Source: Prevotellaceae bacterium
Lineage (GTDB): Bacteria; Bacteroidota; Bacteroidia; Bacteroidales; UBA932
NCBI GenBank assembly: GCA_031257655.1
Contig: JAIROF010000174.1
Span: 1-10,826 of the forward strand
Direction: 5' to 3'
DNA: 10,826 bases
Part shown: positions 1 through 8,000 of the stretch, in pieces
Layout of the letters: each line of letters opens with the position of its first letter
Position numbering within the stretch: the stretch's first letter is position 1
Translations under genes and position numbers: made by a program
Notes under the pieces: generated by a model
The model's input: only the letters and a program-made list of their open reading frames with translations
What the model was told of the DNA's origin: nothing
Databases searched by the model: none

Positions 1-160
1 GATTGATGGCGCATGGGTGCGACGCATAGCGCTGTAGAGACGCACGGCGTGCGTCTCACTGTGCATTGCGCATAGCGCCATTTTGTCGCGATACGCACGC
101 GATACGCACGCGCGACGCACGCCGTGCGTCTCTACAGCGCCATTTCGTCGCTGAGACGCT
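1..160. repeat. Nested palindromic/tandem GC-rich intergenic repeat cluster
   Basis: A perfect 27-base inverted repeat pairs 29-55 with 114-140. Each arm is itself palindromic around GACGCACGGCGTGCGTC: in the left copy 37-46 mirrors 48-57, and in the right copy 114-121 mirrors 123-130. Between the arms sit three 11-base tandem units, CGATACGCACG at 89-99 and 100-110 and a two-mismatch copy at 111-121. A 16-base direct repeat AGCGCCATTT(T/C)GTCGC occurs at 74-89 and 136-151. No gene fits here. The cluster lies downstream of the minus-strand redox operon, so a folded transcript could help 3'-end formation or stability, but there is no T-run directly after a stem to make a classical terminator. 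It resembles dispersed REP-like intergenic palindromes; genome copy number cannot be seen. Confidence 0.8.
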
Positions 161-224
161 TTTGCTGCGTAATAATGAGAACTTAATTTTCATAGCACTC
201 AAAAAAAGAATTTGCCCTCAATGC

Positions 225-1061
225 TCAGTATTCCGCCGGCAGCGCCTCCAGCTGCACGCGGGAGAACACGGGGCCATCCTTGCAGACGTACTTATCGCCC
301 ACGTTGCAGCGTCCGCACTTGCCAACGCCGCACTTCATGCGGTTTTCGAGCGTGGTGTAAATGTTTTCGGGCTTAAACCCCAGCTTGTCGAGCACGGGGA
401 AGGTGAACTTAATCATCACGGGCGGTCCGCAGACGATGGCGACGGTGTTTTTGGCCGCCGGCTTCATTTTTTCCAGCACCGCAGGCACGAACCCTACCTC
501 ACCCTTCCAATCGGGCGTTTCGCCGCCCGGGTCAACGGTGGTCACCAGCCTCACGTCGGGGCGCTCGTCCCACTCCCGTAGCTCGTGCTTGTACACGAGG
601 TCGGCAACCGTTTTTGCGCCGTACAGGATGCTTACGTCGCCAAAGCTGCCGCGCGTATCTAAGGCGTTCCAGATTACGCAGCGCATGGGCGGCAGCGCAA
701 TGCCGCCGGCAACGAACAGCAGGTCCTTTCCTTTCCATTCGCCCAGCGGGAATGTGTTTCCGTAGGGGCCTCTAAAGCCCATTGTTTGCCCCTCCTCCAG
801 CGTTGCCAGCGCAGAGGTTACCTTTCCTGCTTCGCGAAAGGTGCACTCAATGTACCCCTTGCGCGTGGGCGACGAGGCGATGCAAAACGTGCATTCGCCT
901 TCGCCAAAGGCGGAGTACTCGCCAAACTGCCCTGCCCCGAACTCAAAAGACTGGGCGAGCGTTTCGTCGTTGAACTTCAGGCGGAATGTTTTTACGCCCG
1001 GCGCTTCCTGCGTAATTTTTTCGATGGTAACGCGGTAGGGGAGGTAAATGTTATCGCTCAT
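225..1061 (-). CDS. flxA: FlxA-like FAD/NAD(P)-binding oxidoreductase with [2Fe-2S] site
   Basis: 278 aa, probably the cytosolic NAD(P)H-oxidising entry subunit of a flavin oxidoreductase complex. Residues ~5-105 form a ferredoxin-reductase-type FAD-binding barrel (GAGQFGEYS at 42-50, IASSPT at 61-66). Residues ~110-225 form the nucleotide-binding lobe, with glycine-rich AGGIALPPMR (118-127) and CGPPVMIKF (211-219). The C-terminal tail has Cys244, Cys249, Cys252 and Cys260 (C-x4-C-x2-C-x7-C), the [2Fe-2S] signature of PyrK, AsrB and hydrogenase gamma subunits. The ATG at 1061 is chosen because homology begins there; the frame stays open to 1394 but that stretch is Arg/Ala/Pro-rich and overlaps the upstream gene. 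It starts 14 bases after the preceding gene and is last in its operon. Anaerobic sulfite reductase AsrB or a sulfhydrogenase gamma subunit are alternatives, but the MvhD-like neighbour favours FlxA. Family assignment is firm; the physiological partner is inferred. Confidence 0.88.
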   Translation of the reverse strand: MSDNIYLPYRVTIEKITQEAPGVKTFRLKFNDETLAQSFEFGAGQFGEYSAFGEGECTFCIASSPTRKGYIECTFREAGKVTSALATLEEGQTMGFRGPYGNTFPLGEWKGKDLLFVAGGIALPPMRCVIWNALDTRGSFGDVSILYGAKTVADLVYKHELREWDERPDVRLVTTVDPGGETPDWKGEVGFVPAVLEKMKPAAKNTVAIVCGPPVMIKFTFPVLDKLGFKPENIYTTLENRMKCGVGKCGRCNVGDKYVCKDGPVFSRVQLEALPAEY

Positions 1062-1075
1062 GGGGGATGGTATTT

Positions 1076-2095
1076 TTAAGTCTTCAGCTTTTCGAGTTCG
1101 CTCAGGTGCTCTGCCAGGTTCATATCCACGGGGCATGCTCTGGAGCAGCGTCCGCAGCCCGTGCAGCCGCGCGCTGCGAGGCGGCGCGGCATGTAGCAGA
1201 ACTTGTGCAGCAGGCGTTGCCGCCAGCGCCAGCTTTGCGTTTCGCGCGGGTTGTGCCCCGACGTGTGGAGCGTAAAGAGCGAAAACCCGCACGAATCCCA
1301 GCAGCGAATGCGGTCGCCGGCGGCGGCGCCTCTGGCGTTTTCCTGAATGTCGAAGCAGGCGCAGGCGGGGCACACAAACGCGCAGGCGCCGCACCCTATG
1401 CAGCGCGCCGACTGCTTTTTCCAGACGTCGCTCTCAAACGCGCCGGCAATTTTGCGCTCCACCTCGTCTACGCTAAACTTAGCCGGCACGCGCGCCAGCA
1501 GCTCTTCCCTGTTCACGTCCGGCGGAGCCTCAAACAGCGCGGCGTGCGGCTCGGTCAGCGCCTTTCCTTTGTCGGTCGCGACCTCCACCAAGTACCCGTC
1601 GCTGCCGACAGCGGTGAGCAAAATGTCGCTTCCCTCGGCGCTCCCCGGGCTGCCGCCCACGGAGGTGCAAAAGCAGAATGGGTCGCACTTGCTACAGCTG
1701 AGGCTCACCATGACCACCCGCTGCATGCGCTCGTTGAACGGCTTGTCGCCGGTATCCCAATTGAAAATTCCCGAAAGGGGCTTAAACGCTGCCGCATCGC
1801 AGGGGTGCAGCCCAAACACCAGCGTGTTGGGGAGGCTGCCGGGGTCGTAATCCTGTAGCGCCACGTCGCCCTGCTGCTTAGCGTAGGAGAACAGCTTTTC
1901 GGTACGCGGAAATGCTATGCCCTTTGCCGACTGCGCTGTTTGAACGTGCTCCATCGAAATTTCGTCAACGGATTTCACCCGCTTGAAGCTCGTTTTCCCG
2001 TTTTCGGCAACGGGGGCATAGATTTGTTTGCCGCCCTCCCGCACCTTTTCCAGCCAAGGTTTCAGGGAGGTTTTTGGTATATACTTTAGCTCCAT
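1076..2095 (-). CDS. flxB: FlxB-like (AsrA/hydrogenase-beta type) di-[4Fe-4S] electron-transfer protein
   Basis: 339 aa, expected to be cytosolic with no signal peptide or membrane segment. It resembles the AsrA / sulfhydrogenase beta-subunit family that partners AsrB/FlxA-type flavoproteins. Visible marks are the HPCD motif at 97-100, a Cys-rich segment (Cys134, 137, 141, 143) around FCFCTS, and two ferredoxin-type motifs: Cys232/235/238/242 followed by Pro, and Cys311/314/317/321 followed by Pro. Each can ligate a [4Fe-4S] cluster. The likely role is to carry electrons between the FAD subunit encoded next and the other iron-sulfur subunits. It starts 6 bases after the previous stop and ends 14 bases before the next gene, so it is clearly co-transcribed. 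The symbol is by analogy with FlxABCD. Which of the two di-cluster subunits should be called B or C is less certain than membership of the complex. Confidence 0.83.
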   Translation of the reverse strand: MELKYIPKTSLKPWLEKVREGGKQIYAPVAENGKTSFKRVKSVDEISMEHVQTAQSAKGIAFPRTEKLFSYAKQQGDVALQDYDPGSLPNTLVFGLHPCDAAAFKPLSGIFNWDTGDKPFNERMQRVVMVSLSCSKCDPFCFCTSVGGSPGSAEGSDILLTAVGSDGYLVEVATDKGKALTEPHAALFEAPPDVNREELLARVPAKFSVDEVERKIAGAFESDVWKKQSARCIGCGACAFVCPACACFDIQENARGAAAGDRIRCWDSCGFSLFTLHTSGHNPRETQSWRWRQRLLHKFCYMPRRLAARGCTGCGRCSRACPVDMNLAEHLSELEKLKT

Positions 2096-2101
2096 CAGTC
2101 G

Positions 2102-2890
2102 TTAGCGTATAAAGTTTTCTTTGTCACTTGGGTCAAAGGTAGATAGCGTGGCGCCCTTGTCGGCAGGCTCTCCAAAGTGTTGCCGTACCATCTGCACCAT
2201 TTTGTGCGCAATGATGTGCACCGGCAGCCCCAGCGGGCAAGCTGCTCCGCAGGCTCCGCAGTCGGCGCAGCGTCCGGCCATGTGCATTACGCGGTTAATT
2301 TGCCACTCCATGTTGCTCAGGGTTGCCGCCCAGGGCTGTAGCCACTGCGGGCGGTTTACCTCCACGATACACCTTGTGCAGTAGCACATGGGGCAGGCGG
2401 CGCGGCAGGCGTAGCACTTAAAGCACTTGGCGAGCTCGCCGGTCCAGAATTTCCAGCGTTCGGCCGCCGGCATTTCCTCCACCTCCTGCACCCAGGCGTC
2501 CTCCACCTGCTTTGCCGGCGCCGGCGTTTCCTGCAGGAGCTGCTTTACGTCGGCAATCGTTTCGAGCGATGTTAGCGCACCCTGGGGCGTTAGCGCGAAT
2601 ATTTTTGTTGCTCCGTCCTGCAGCTGGTTTTCGTCGATTAGCCGGCAGATGCTGCGCAGGGCGTAGTATGAGGCCGCGATGCCCGCTTTTTTACCCCCCA
2701 TCAGGTCTTTTCGGGTGAGGTAAACGGCCAGGTTTCCCGTGCAGCGCTCGTCGAATATGAGCTTGTCGGCGTCCTCGGCGGAGGCGGCAAGCAGCGGGCG
2801 CGGCAGCCGCGTGCCCTGCTCGTAGCCGACAAACAGGTCTATCTCGCTGCTGCCCAGCAGCGCCTTTACTTTACTTCTCAGCTCGTTCAT
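2102..2890 (-). CDS. flxC: FlxC-like (HdrC-type) di-[4Fe-4S] protein with extra cysteines
   Basis: 262 aa, soluble. The N-terminal ~150 residues have no cofactor motif visible. The C-terminal part carries two C-x2-C-x2-C-x3-C-P motifs: Cys156/159/162/166 and Cys208/211/214/218. Three further cysteines (169, 171, 174) follow the first motif directly, giving seven cysteines in 19 residues. The architecture is that of an HdrC-like or ferredoxin-like electron carrier. The ATG at 2890 overlaps the stop of the upstream gene as ATGA (2887-2890), indicating translational coupling. The frame remains open to 3163, but that part lies antiparallel-free inside the upstream gene in another frame and is basic and low-complexity, so it is not coding. 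Together with its neighbours it suits an FlxABCD-type complex; a role with a hydrogenase or formate dehydrogenase partner elsewhere is possible. Confidence 0.83.
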   Translation of the reverse strand: MNELRSKVKALLGSSEIDLFVGYEQGTRLPRPLLAASAEDADKLIFDERCTGNLAVYLTRKDLMGGKKAGIAASYYALRSICRLIDENQLQDGATKIFALTPQGALTSLETIADVKQLLQETPAPAKQVEDAWVQEVEEMPAAERWKFWTGELAKCFKCYACRAACPMCYCTRCIVEVNRPQWLQPWAATLSNMEWQINRVMHMAGRCADCGACGAACPLGLPVHIIAHKMVQMVRQHFGEPADKGATLSTFDPSDKENFIR

Positions 2891-3363
2891 AGGGCTACCT
2901 CCTGCGCTTTGAGCAGCACATCTTCGTTGCCGGCCAGGAATTTGGCGGCTTTTTTGTATTCGGCGTACGGGCCAAGCGCGCGGACGTCGGCCACCGTTTT
3001 GTTGACTACCTCCGCCCACTTGGCGCCCTCTGCGGCGGAAACCCACGAAAACTGTATCCGGCGAACGTCTACCCCCAAAAAGTCGAGCAGCCCGCGAAAG
3101 AGCATCCAGCGGCGGCGCGCGTGGAAGTTTCCGGACGTGTAGTGGCAATCGTTCGGGTGGCATCCCGACACAATCACGCCGTCCGAGCCGTTGGCAAAGG
3201 CCTTTAGCAGCAGCATGAAGTCAATTCGCCCCGTGCACGGAAAGCGTACTATCTTTACGTTGGAGGCGTACTTGATGCGGCTTGTACCCGTCAGGTCGGC
3301 GCCGGCGTAGGTGCACCAGTTGCATACAAAAGCAAGTATTTTCGGCTCAAATTCTGTGCTCAT
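2887..3363 (-). CDS. flxD: FlxD/MvhD-like [2Fe-2S] protein (HdrA-docking subunit)
   Basis: 158 aa, first gene of the four-gene operon. It matches the MvhD family (delta subunit of methyl-viologen-reducing hydrogenase), which binds a [2Fe-2S] cluster and hands electrons to HdrA. The family cysteines are all present: Cys14 and Cys17 in CNWCTYAGADL, Cys43 in RFPCTGR, and Cys68 and Cys73 in GCHPNDCHY. The conserved tail of that motif, TSGN(76-79), is also present. Length is close to stand-alone MvhD. No hydrogenase catalytic subunit is present, which together with the downstream FAD/NAD(P) reductase points to NAD(P)H rather than H2 as the electron donor. The ATG at 3363 gives the expected N-terminus, and a good -7 promoter box lies ~50 bases upstream. 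The oddity is the lack of any hdrA gene beside it. Confidence 0.88.
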   Translation of the reverse strand: MSTEFEPKILAFVCNWCTYAGADLTGTSRIKYASNVKIVRFPCTGRIDFMLLLKAFANGSDGVIVSGCHPNDCHYTSGNFHARRRWMLFRGLLDFLGVDVRRIQFSWVSAAEGAKWAEVVNKTVADVRALGPYAEYKKAAKFLAGNEDVLLKAQEVAL

Positions 3364-3412
3364 TTTCTTTTTTACCGGTTGAGGTTAGCGTATCGTTGGC
3401 ATAACTGAACCC

Positions 3413-3420
3413 CAAAAGTA
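3413..3420 (-). promoter_or_regulatory. Candidate Bacteroidota-type promoter (-7 box) of the flx operon
   Basis: On the minus strand this reads TACTTTTG, a perfect fit to the Bacteroidota -7 consensus TAnnTTTG. It lies 50 bases upstream of the ATG at 3363, implying a leader of roughly 40 bases. A TTTG that could serve as the -33 element is present in the upstream repeat, but with a 23-base spacer, longer than usual. The box abuts the 48-base tandem repeat at 3425-3520, which would form the upstream promoter DNA. No Shine-Dalgarno sequence is evident before the start. Confidence 0.5.
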
Positions 3421-3424
3421 CGTT

Positions 3425-3520
3425 TTTTTGTCCATGAATTGCACAAATTGCGCGATTTTTTTTGTTCGCGGATTTTTGTCCACGAATTGCGCGAATTGCA
3501 CGAATTTTTTTGCCCGCAGA
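3425..3520. repeat. 48-base tandem duplication, two diverged copies
   Basis: Copy 1 is 3425-3472 and copy 2 is 3473-3520, directly abutting. They match at 40 of 48 positions with no gap; seven of the eight differences are transitions. Each copy has the layout T-run, TCCA(T/C)GAATTGC, a second AATTGC, then a long T-run and G. This is the low-complexity repeat style common in intergenic DNA of Bacteroidota. On the minus strand it stays open and gives spurious repeated peptides such as FVQFAQFVDK, which should not be annotated as protein. It sits between the channel gene and the flx promoter. Confidence 0.85.
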
Positions 3521-3531
3521 TTGCAGGGGGT

Positions 3532-3602
3532 TGAGAGCGGGGAGTTGGGCGCTGAGAGCGGGGAGTTGGGCGCTGAAAGTTCAAAGCGCAAAGCGCAAAG
3601 TT
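3532..3602. repeat. 21-base tandem repeat followed by heptamer repeat
   Basis: Two identical 21-base units (TGAGAGCGGGGAGTTGGGCGC) occupy 3532-3552 and 3553-3573, followed by the start of a diverged third (TGAAAG). Immediately after come heptamers CAAAGCG at 3582-3588 and 3589-3595 and a partial copy at 3596-3602. This tract ends just 6 bases before the stop codon of the TolC-type gene (3609-3611, read on the minus strand), so it is the immediate 3' flank of the efflux operon. No hairpin plus T-run terminator is evident. Confidence 0.85.
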
Positions 3603-3608
3603 CGGCAT

Positions 3609-5012
3609 TCATAATTTTCCACAAGCCTTTTTCCACTCAGCTTCCTTTATTTTGAAGCTGGTGTGAGCTTCGATGAGGTTGCTGTGGGCTTGCTGCCACT
3701 GCGCCTGGGCGTCGAGCAGGTTGGCGAGGGTTTCCATGCCCAGCTCGTAGCTGTTGCTGCTCACGCGCAGGGCTTCGGTGGCCTGCGCGAGCGCGCTTTC
3801 GGCGGTGGCAATCAGGGCGTAGGCATCCTGCATGTCCTTGCCGATTTTGCGCTGCTCGAGCTCCAGCAGCTTGGCGTTTTTTTCGAGCTCCAGCAGGCTT
3901 GCCTCCTGCTGCAGGCGGGCGCTCTTGATCTTTTGCCACCCTTCGCCGAAGTGAAAGAGCGGAATGCTGACCGACAACATGGCGTAGGGGAGCTTGAGGC
4001 TCATTGCCTGTCCGCTGATTTTTGCTCCGCTCAGGTAGCTGTACCCCGCGCCAACCCCAACGACGGGCAAAAAGTCTGCGCGCACCATTTTGGCGTTGAG
4101 GGCTTTTATTTCCGCCTGCTTTTGCAGGATGCGGTACTCGGGGCGGGCGGCGACGTCGGCTTCGGCTTCGGGGATTGGCTGCGGGGAGGCTTGCGCCAGC
4201 GAATCGGCGGGGAGAATCTGCGCATCGTAGCCCAGCCCTACGATGCGGCACAGCGCCATGCGCGCCAGCTCCAGCCCGCTGCGGGCGCGCTGCAGGTCGT
4301 AGCGTATGGCGCCGCGCCGCGCCTGCACCTTCAGCAGGTCGCTCTTGCTCGCCATTTCCAGGCGGTAGCCCGCTGCGGTGGCGCTATCCAGAAAGTCGAG
4401 CAGTGCGCTGTACTTCTCCAGAATTTTCACCTTTTCGCCCACCGCTACGTAAATCCAGTAGGCGCGGTCGGCCTCCACGATGGCGGCTGCCTGCTGCAGG
4501 GCGCGGTTTTGCTCGGCTATCTCCACGCCCAGCTTGGCCATCCTGTTGCCGGCAACGATTTTTCCGCCGGCAAACACGGGCTGCTCCACCGCAATGCCCG
4601 CCATGTATGCGCCCCGGATGCTGACCTCCAGGGGGAGGTATGCGTACATGTCGAACACCGGGTTGCCGTCGGGGCCAATGACCGTCCCGGCGCCGGGTAT
4701 CGGGTGCGGCATCAGGTTGGGCTTTAGCTGCGCCGTGGCGATGTCGGGGACAAAGGTGGGCAGGTAGGTGTTCATTTCGACGTCCCTAAAGACGTAGGCC
4801 AGCGAGCCGGTGGCGCTGATTTTGGGGAGGTAGGCGGCAAGCGCCGCCCGCTTTTCGGCAGCGGCCTGCCCGCGCTGCTTGTCGGCAATCTTTACGCTTT
4901 CGCTGCTTTGCAGCGCCATTTGGCGGCACTGCTCCAGCGTGAGGCGCTGCTGCGCGCGGCTTGCAAGTATTCCGCCAAAGAGCGTAAGCAGCAGGGGTAT
5001 TATCGTTTTCAT
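3609..5012 (-). CDS. TolC-family outer-membrane efflux channel
   Basis: 467 aa, the outer-membrane exit duct of the tripartite pump encoded just upstream. Residues 1-20 form a signal peptide (MKTIIPLLLTLFGGIL core, likely cleavage after SRA before QQ). The mature part begins LTLEQCRQMAL, the usual start of an OEP (outer membrane efflux protein) domain. Two OEP repeats follow, roughly 25-225 and 250-460, with long Ala/Glu/Gln-rich helices (e.g. 365-460) forming the periplasmic coiled-coil tunnel, and aromatic/Gly strand segments such as VGVGAGYSYLSG. Length is normal for TolC/OprM relatives. The start follows the pump stop by 52 bases, so it is the third gene of the operon. It has an N-terminal Gln rather than Cys at the cleavage site, so it is not a lipoprotein like OprM. 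Transported substrate cannot be told. Confidence 0.93.
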   Translation of the reverse strand: MKTIIPLLLTLFGGILASRAQQRLTLEQCRQMALQSSESVKIADKQRGQAAAEKRAALAAYLPKISATGSLAYVFRDVEMNTYLPTFVPDIATAQLKPNLMPHPIPGAGTVIGPDGNPVFDMYAYLPLEVSIRGAYMAGIAVEQPVFAGGKIVAGNRMAKLGVEIAEQNRALQQAAAIVEADRAYWIYVAVGEKVKILEKYSALLDFLDSATAAGYRLEMASKSDLLKVQARRGAIRYDLQRARSGLELARMALCRIVGLGYDAQILPADSLAQASPQPIPEAEADVAARPEYRILQKQAEIKALNAKMVRADFLPVVGVGAGYSYLSGAKISGQAMSLKLPYAMLSVSIPLFHFGEGWQKIKSARLQQEASLLELEKNAKLLELEQRKIGKDMQDAYALIATAESALAQATEALRVSSNSYELGMETLANLLDAQAQWQQAHSNLIEAHTSFKIKEAEWKKACGKL

Positions 5013-5064
5013 TTTTTTTAGAATTTACAGAGTTGCAGGATTTACGCAGGCGTGCGCCGGCCGC

Positions 5065-8000
5065 TCATCGCTCCATTTTCAGCCTAAAAAACGCTGCGTA
5101 GAAAATGGGCACGAGTATCAGGGTCACGGGCGTGCCTACGATTAGCCCGGACATTACCGCTATGGCGAGGCTTGCGTACATGGGGTCTATCACGAGCGGG
5201 AGCATGCCGAGTACGGTGGTGAACGAGGCCATGATGACAGGCCGCGCGCGCGCCACGGTGGCCTCTACCACGGCGAGGCTGGGCTTTTTACCTTCGCCGG
5301 TGAGCCGCGAAATTTCGTCGATGAGCACGATGGAGTTTTTGATGAGCATGCCGGCCAGCCCCATCGACCCGATGATGGCCATAAAGGTGAATGGCTGCTG
5401 GGCGGCGAGCATGGCCGGCGAAATGCCAATGGCGGCAAAGGGCAGGCAGCACAGCACAACCAGCAGCTTGCGCACGTCGTTGAAGAGCAGCAGGAGGGTG
5501 AGCAGGATGATGAGCGCGGCAACGGGAATCATGCCGAGCATGTTGGCCAGGGCGTCGCGCTGCAGCTTTCCCTCCCCCAGCCAGCGGAGGCTGTACCCTG
5601 CGGGCAGGGGCATAGCCTCGATTTGCTTTTCGATGCTTTTTCGCACGGCGGCGGGCGTTGCTCCGCCGCGCGGCTCGCACTGCACCTCTACGGAGCGCCG
5701 GCCGTTGTTGCGGTACACGAGGCTCTCCTCCCAGGCGAGCTGCACGCCGCCGGTTACCTGGCTCATCGGCACGGAGGAGATGGCTTTGGCCTGGAGGTCG
5801 TCGGGGGTGATGCTGCCGGCTGCCAGCCCCAGGGCGTCGCCTTTGTCCACGTCTACGCTCGGCAGCATGGCCCACACGGGCACATCGTTCAGGTCGGCCA
5901 TGCGCTTTCCGTCCGGCGAGCGCGTTTTGAGGTAGATGCTGAGGGCTTTGTCGTTTTCGTAGAAGGCGCCCACGGGTATCCCGCCGGTGGCGGCGAGCAG
6001 GGCGTTGCTCACGTCGCTGCGGGTAATGCCGGCGCGCCGCGCCGCGGGCTGCGCGTACCGCGCCACCAGCGCCTTTCCCGCCGGCTGCAGGTTGTCGCAC
6101 ACGGTGTAGGGGTCGGCCTCGGGGCAGGCGCGCATGATGCCCTGCGCCTGCCGGCTCAGGCGGCGCAGCACGGCGGGGTCGGGGCCGGAGAGCTGCACCT
6201 CCACCGTGTGGGAGGTGGCCACGGAGAAGTTGTAGCGGCGCATGCGGATGTAGGCGTCGGGGTAGCTGCTGCGGAGGAATTGCTCTATCGCGGGCTTCAT
6301 TTTGGTGAGCGCGGCGTAGCTGTCGAAGTCCACAACCAGCTCGCCGTAGCTGTCGGCGCCCATGTTGACCGCCCGCAGGAGGCAGTAGCGCGACGGCGTT
6401 CGCCCCTGGCTGGAGGCCACCTGCCGCACGTGCTCAAAGGTGAGCAGCTGGCGGGTGATGGCGCGCAGGTCGCGGCTCACCTTCTCCGGGCCTGTGCCGT
6501 CGGGCAGCGTGTACTCGATGTACGCCTGGCTGTAGTTGAAGTCGGGGAAAAAGCGGTTGGGTATTTTGAGGAAGGCCGCCACGGCCAGCGCCAGGCACGC
6601 CACGCTCACCGCCACCGTAGCGCCTTTGCGCCGTAGCGCTTTTTCCAGCGCTTTGCGCACGAGGCGGTGCGCAGCGCTGTCGAGCGGCTGCTCGCGGCTG
6701 CCGCCGGCTTTTTGCCGGCGCAGCTTGAGGAAGTACGCCGAAAACATGGGCACCTGCACCAGCGCCAGAAACCAGCTGACGAGCAGCGAAATGCAGAGCA
6801 CGAGGAAGAGGTCGCGGGCGTACACGCCGGCCGTGTCGTCGGTGAGGAACACGGGGAGAAAGGTGGCGATGGCGATGACCGTTGCGCCGAGCAGCGGCAT
6901 GGCGGTTTGCTTGGCGGTGGCAAAGAGCGCCACCCGCAGCGGCGCCCCTCTTTTCAGCCCCACGAGGATGCCGTCGAGCACCACAATGGCGTTGTCCACG
7001 AGCATCCCCATGGCCACGATGAACGCCCCGAGCGATATGCGCTGTAGCGTTCCGCCAAACGCCAGCAGGATGGGGAAGGTGGCCAGCACCGTGAGCAGCA
7101 GCCCGCTCCCGATGATCACGCCGCCGCGAAACCCCATGGTCGCCATCAGCACGAGGATGACGACGAGGATGGACGAGATGAGGTTCCACACGAATCCGCT
7201 GATGGCCTGGCTCACCTTGTCGGGCTGGAAGAATACTTTTTCAAATTCGACGCCCGCCGGGAGGCTTTGCCCCAGCTCGGCCATTCGCCGCTCCACCCGC
7301 TTGCCCACGCTAATCACGTTTTCGCCCGATTCCATGGAGATGGAGATGGCCAGCGCCGCCTGGTTGTTGAGGCAAAAGGTGTTTCGGGCGGGCTCCTCGT
7401 AGCCGAGCGACACGTCGGCGATGTCGCCCAGCCGGATATGGTCGCCCGCCAGGCTCTGCACAATCAGGTTTTGGATATCTTCCACCCGCTGGAGCTTGTC
7501 GTCTACGGCGAGCCTCAGCTGCTGGTCGCCGCCCTCGTACACGCCGGCAAACACGGGCTTGTTTTGGCCGTTGATGGTGGCGACGATTTGCGCGGGCAAA
7601 ATACCGAGCCGCGCCATTTTTTCGCCGGAGAGCGCCACGTTGACGCACCGCGCCTGCGCGCCGTAGATTTCGATGCGGCGCACGCCCTCCACGTTGAGCA
7701 GCTCCTGCCGGACGTATCCGGCGTACTTTTCCATTTCCTCGTAGGGGTACCCGTCGGCGGTCATGGCGTAGAACATGCCGTAGACGTCGCTCACGTCGTC
7801 CACCACCACGGGCTTCATGGCGTTTGGGGGCAGCTTTGCGGCGGCGGCCTCCACCTTGCGGCGCAGGATGTCCCAGCGCTGCTCAATCTCCCTGTCGGGC
7901 ACGGAAAAGGACAGCTCCACCGTGACGGACGAAAGGTTGGCCGTAGAGGTCGAGCTGATGTTGCTCACGTCGCTCAGCGCGCGCAGCTCGCTTTCGATGG

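Noticed and set aside
66..581. 171-codon plus-strand frame at the left end
   Set aside because: It runs antisense through the palindrome nest and the C-terminal half of the well-supported reductase gene.
1062..1394. N-terminal extension of the FAD/NAD(P) reductase reading frame (minus strand)
   Set aside because: It overlaps the upstream iron-sulfur gene in another frame, is Arg/Pro/Ala-rich, and the conserved reductase domain starts right after the ATG at 1061.
225..2095. Anaerobic sulfite reductase (asrAB) locus
   Set aside because: The two genes resemble AsrB and AsrA, but no siroheme subunit asrC is present and the operon begins with an MvhD-like gene, which fits the Flx type better.
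2891..3163. N-terminal extension of the FlxC-like frame (minus strand)
   Set aside because: It overlaps the MvhD-like gene, which has all its family cysteines, and the ATGA junction gives a natural start at 2890.
3425..3573. Possible CRISPR array
   Set aside because: Repeats abut one another directly with no unique spacers, and copies are only two per type.
3372..3636. Short minus-strand frames encoding repeated peptides (FVQFAQFVDK type)
   Set aside because: They are translations of the 48-base and 21-base tandem repeats and are known-style spurious ORFs of repeat DNA.
3663..4727. 354-codon plus-strand frame opposite the channel gene
   Set aside because: Antisense shadow in GC-rich DNA; the minus-strand TolC-type protein is unmistakable.
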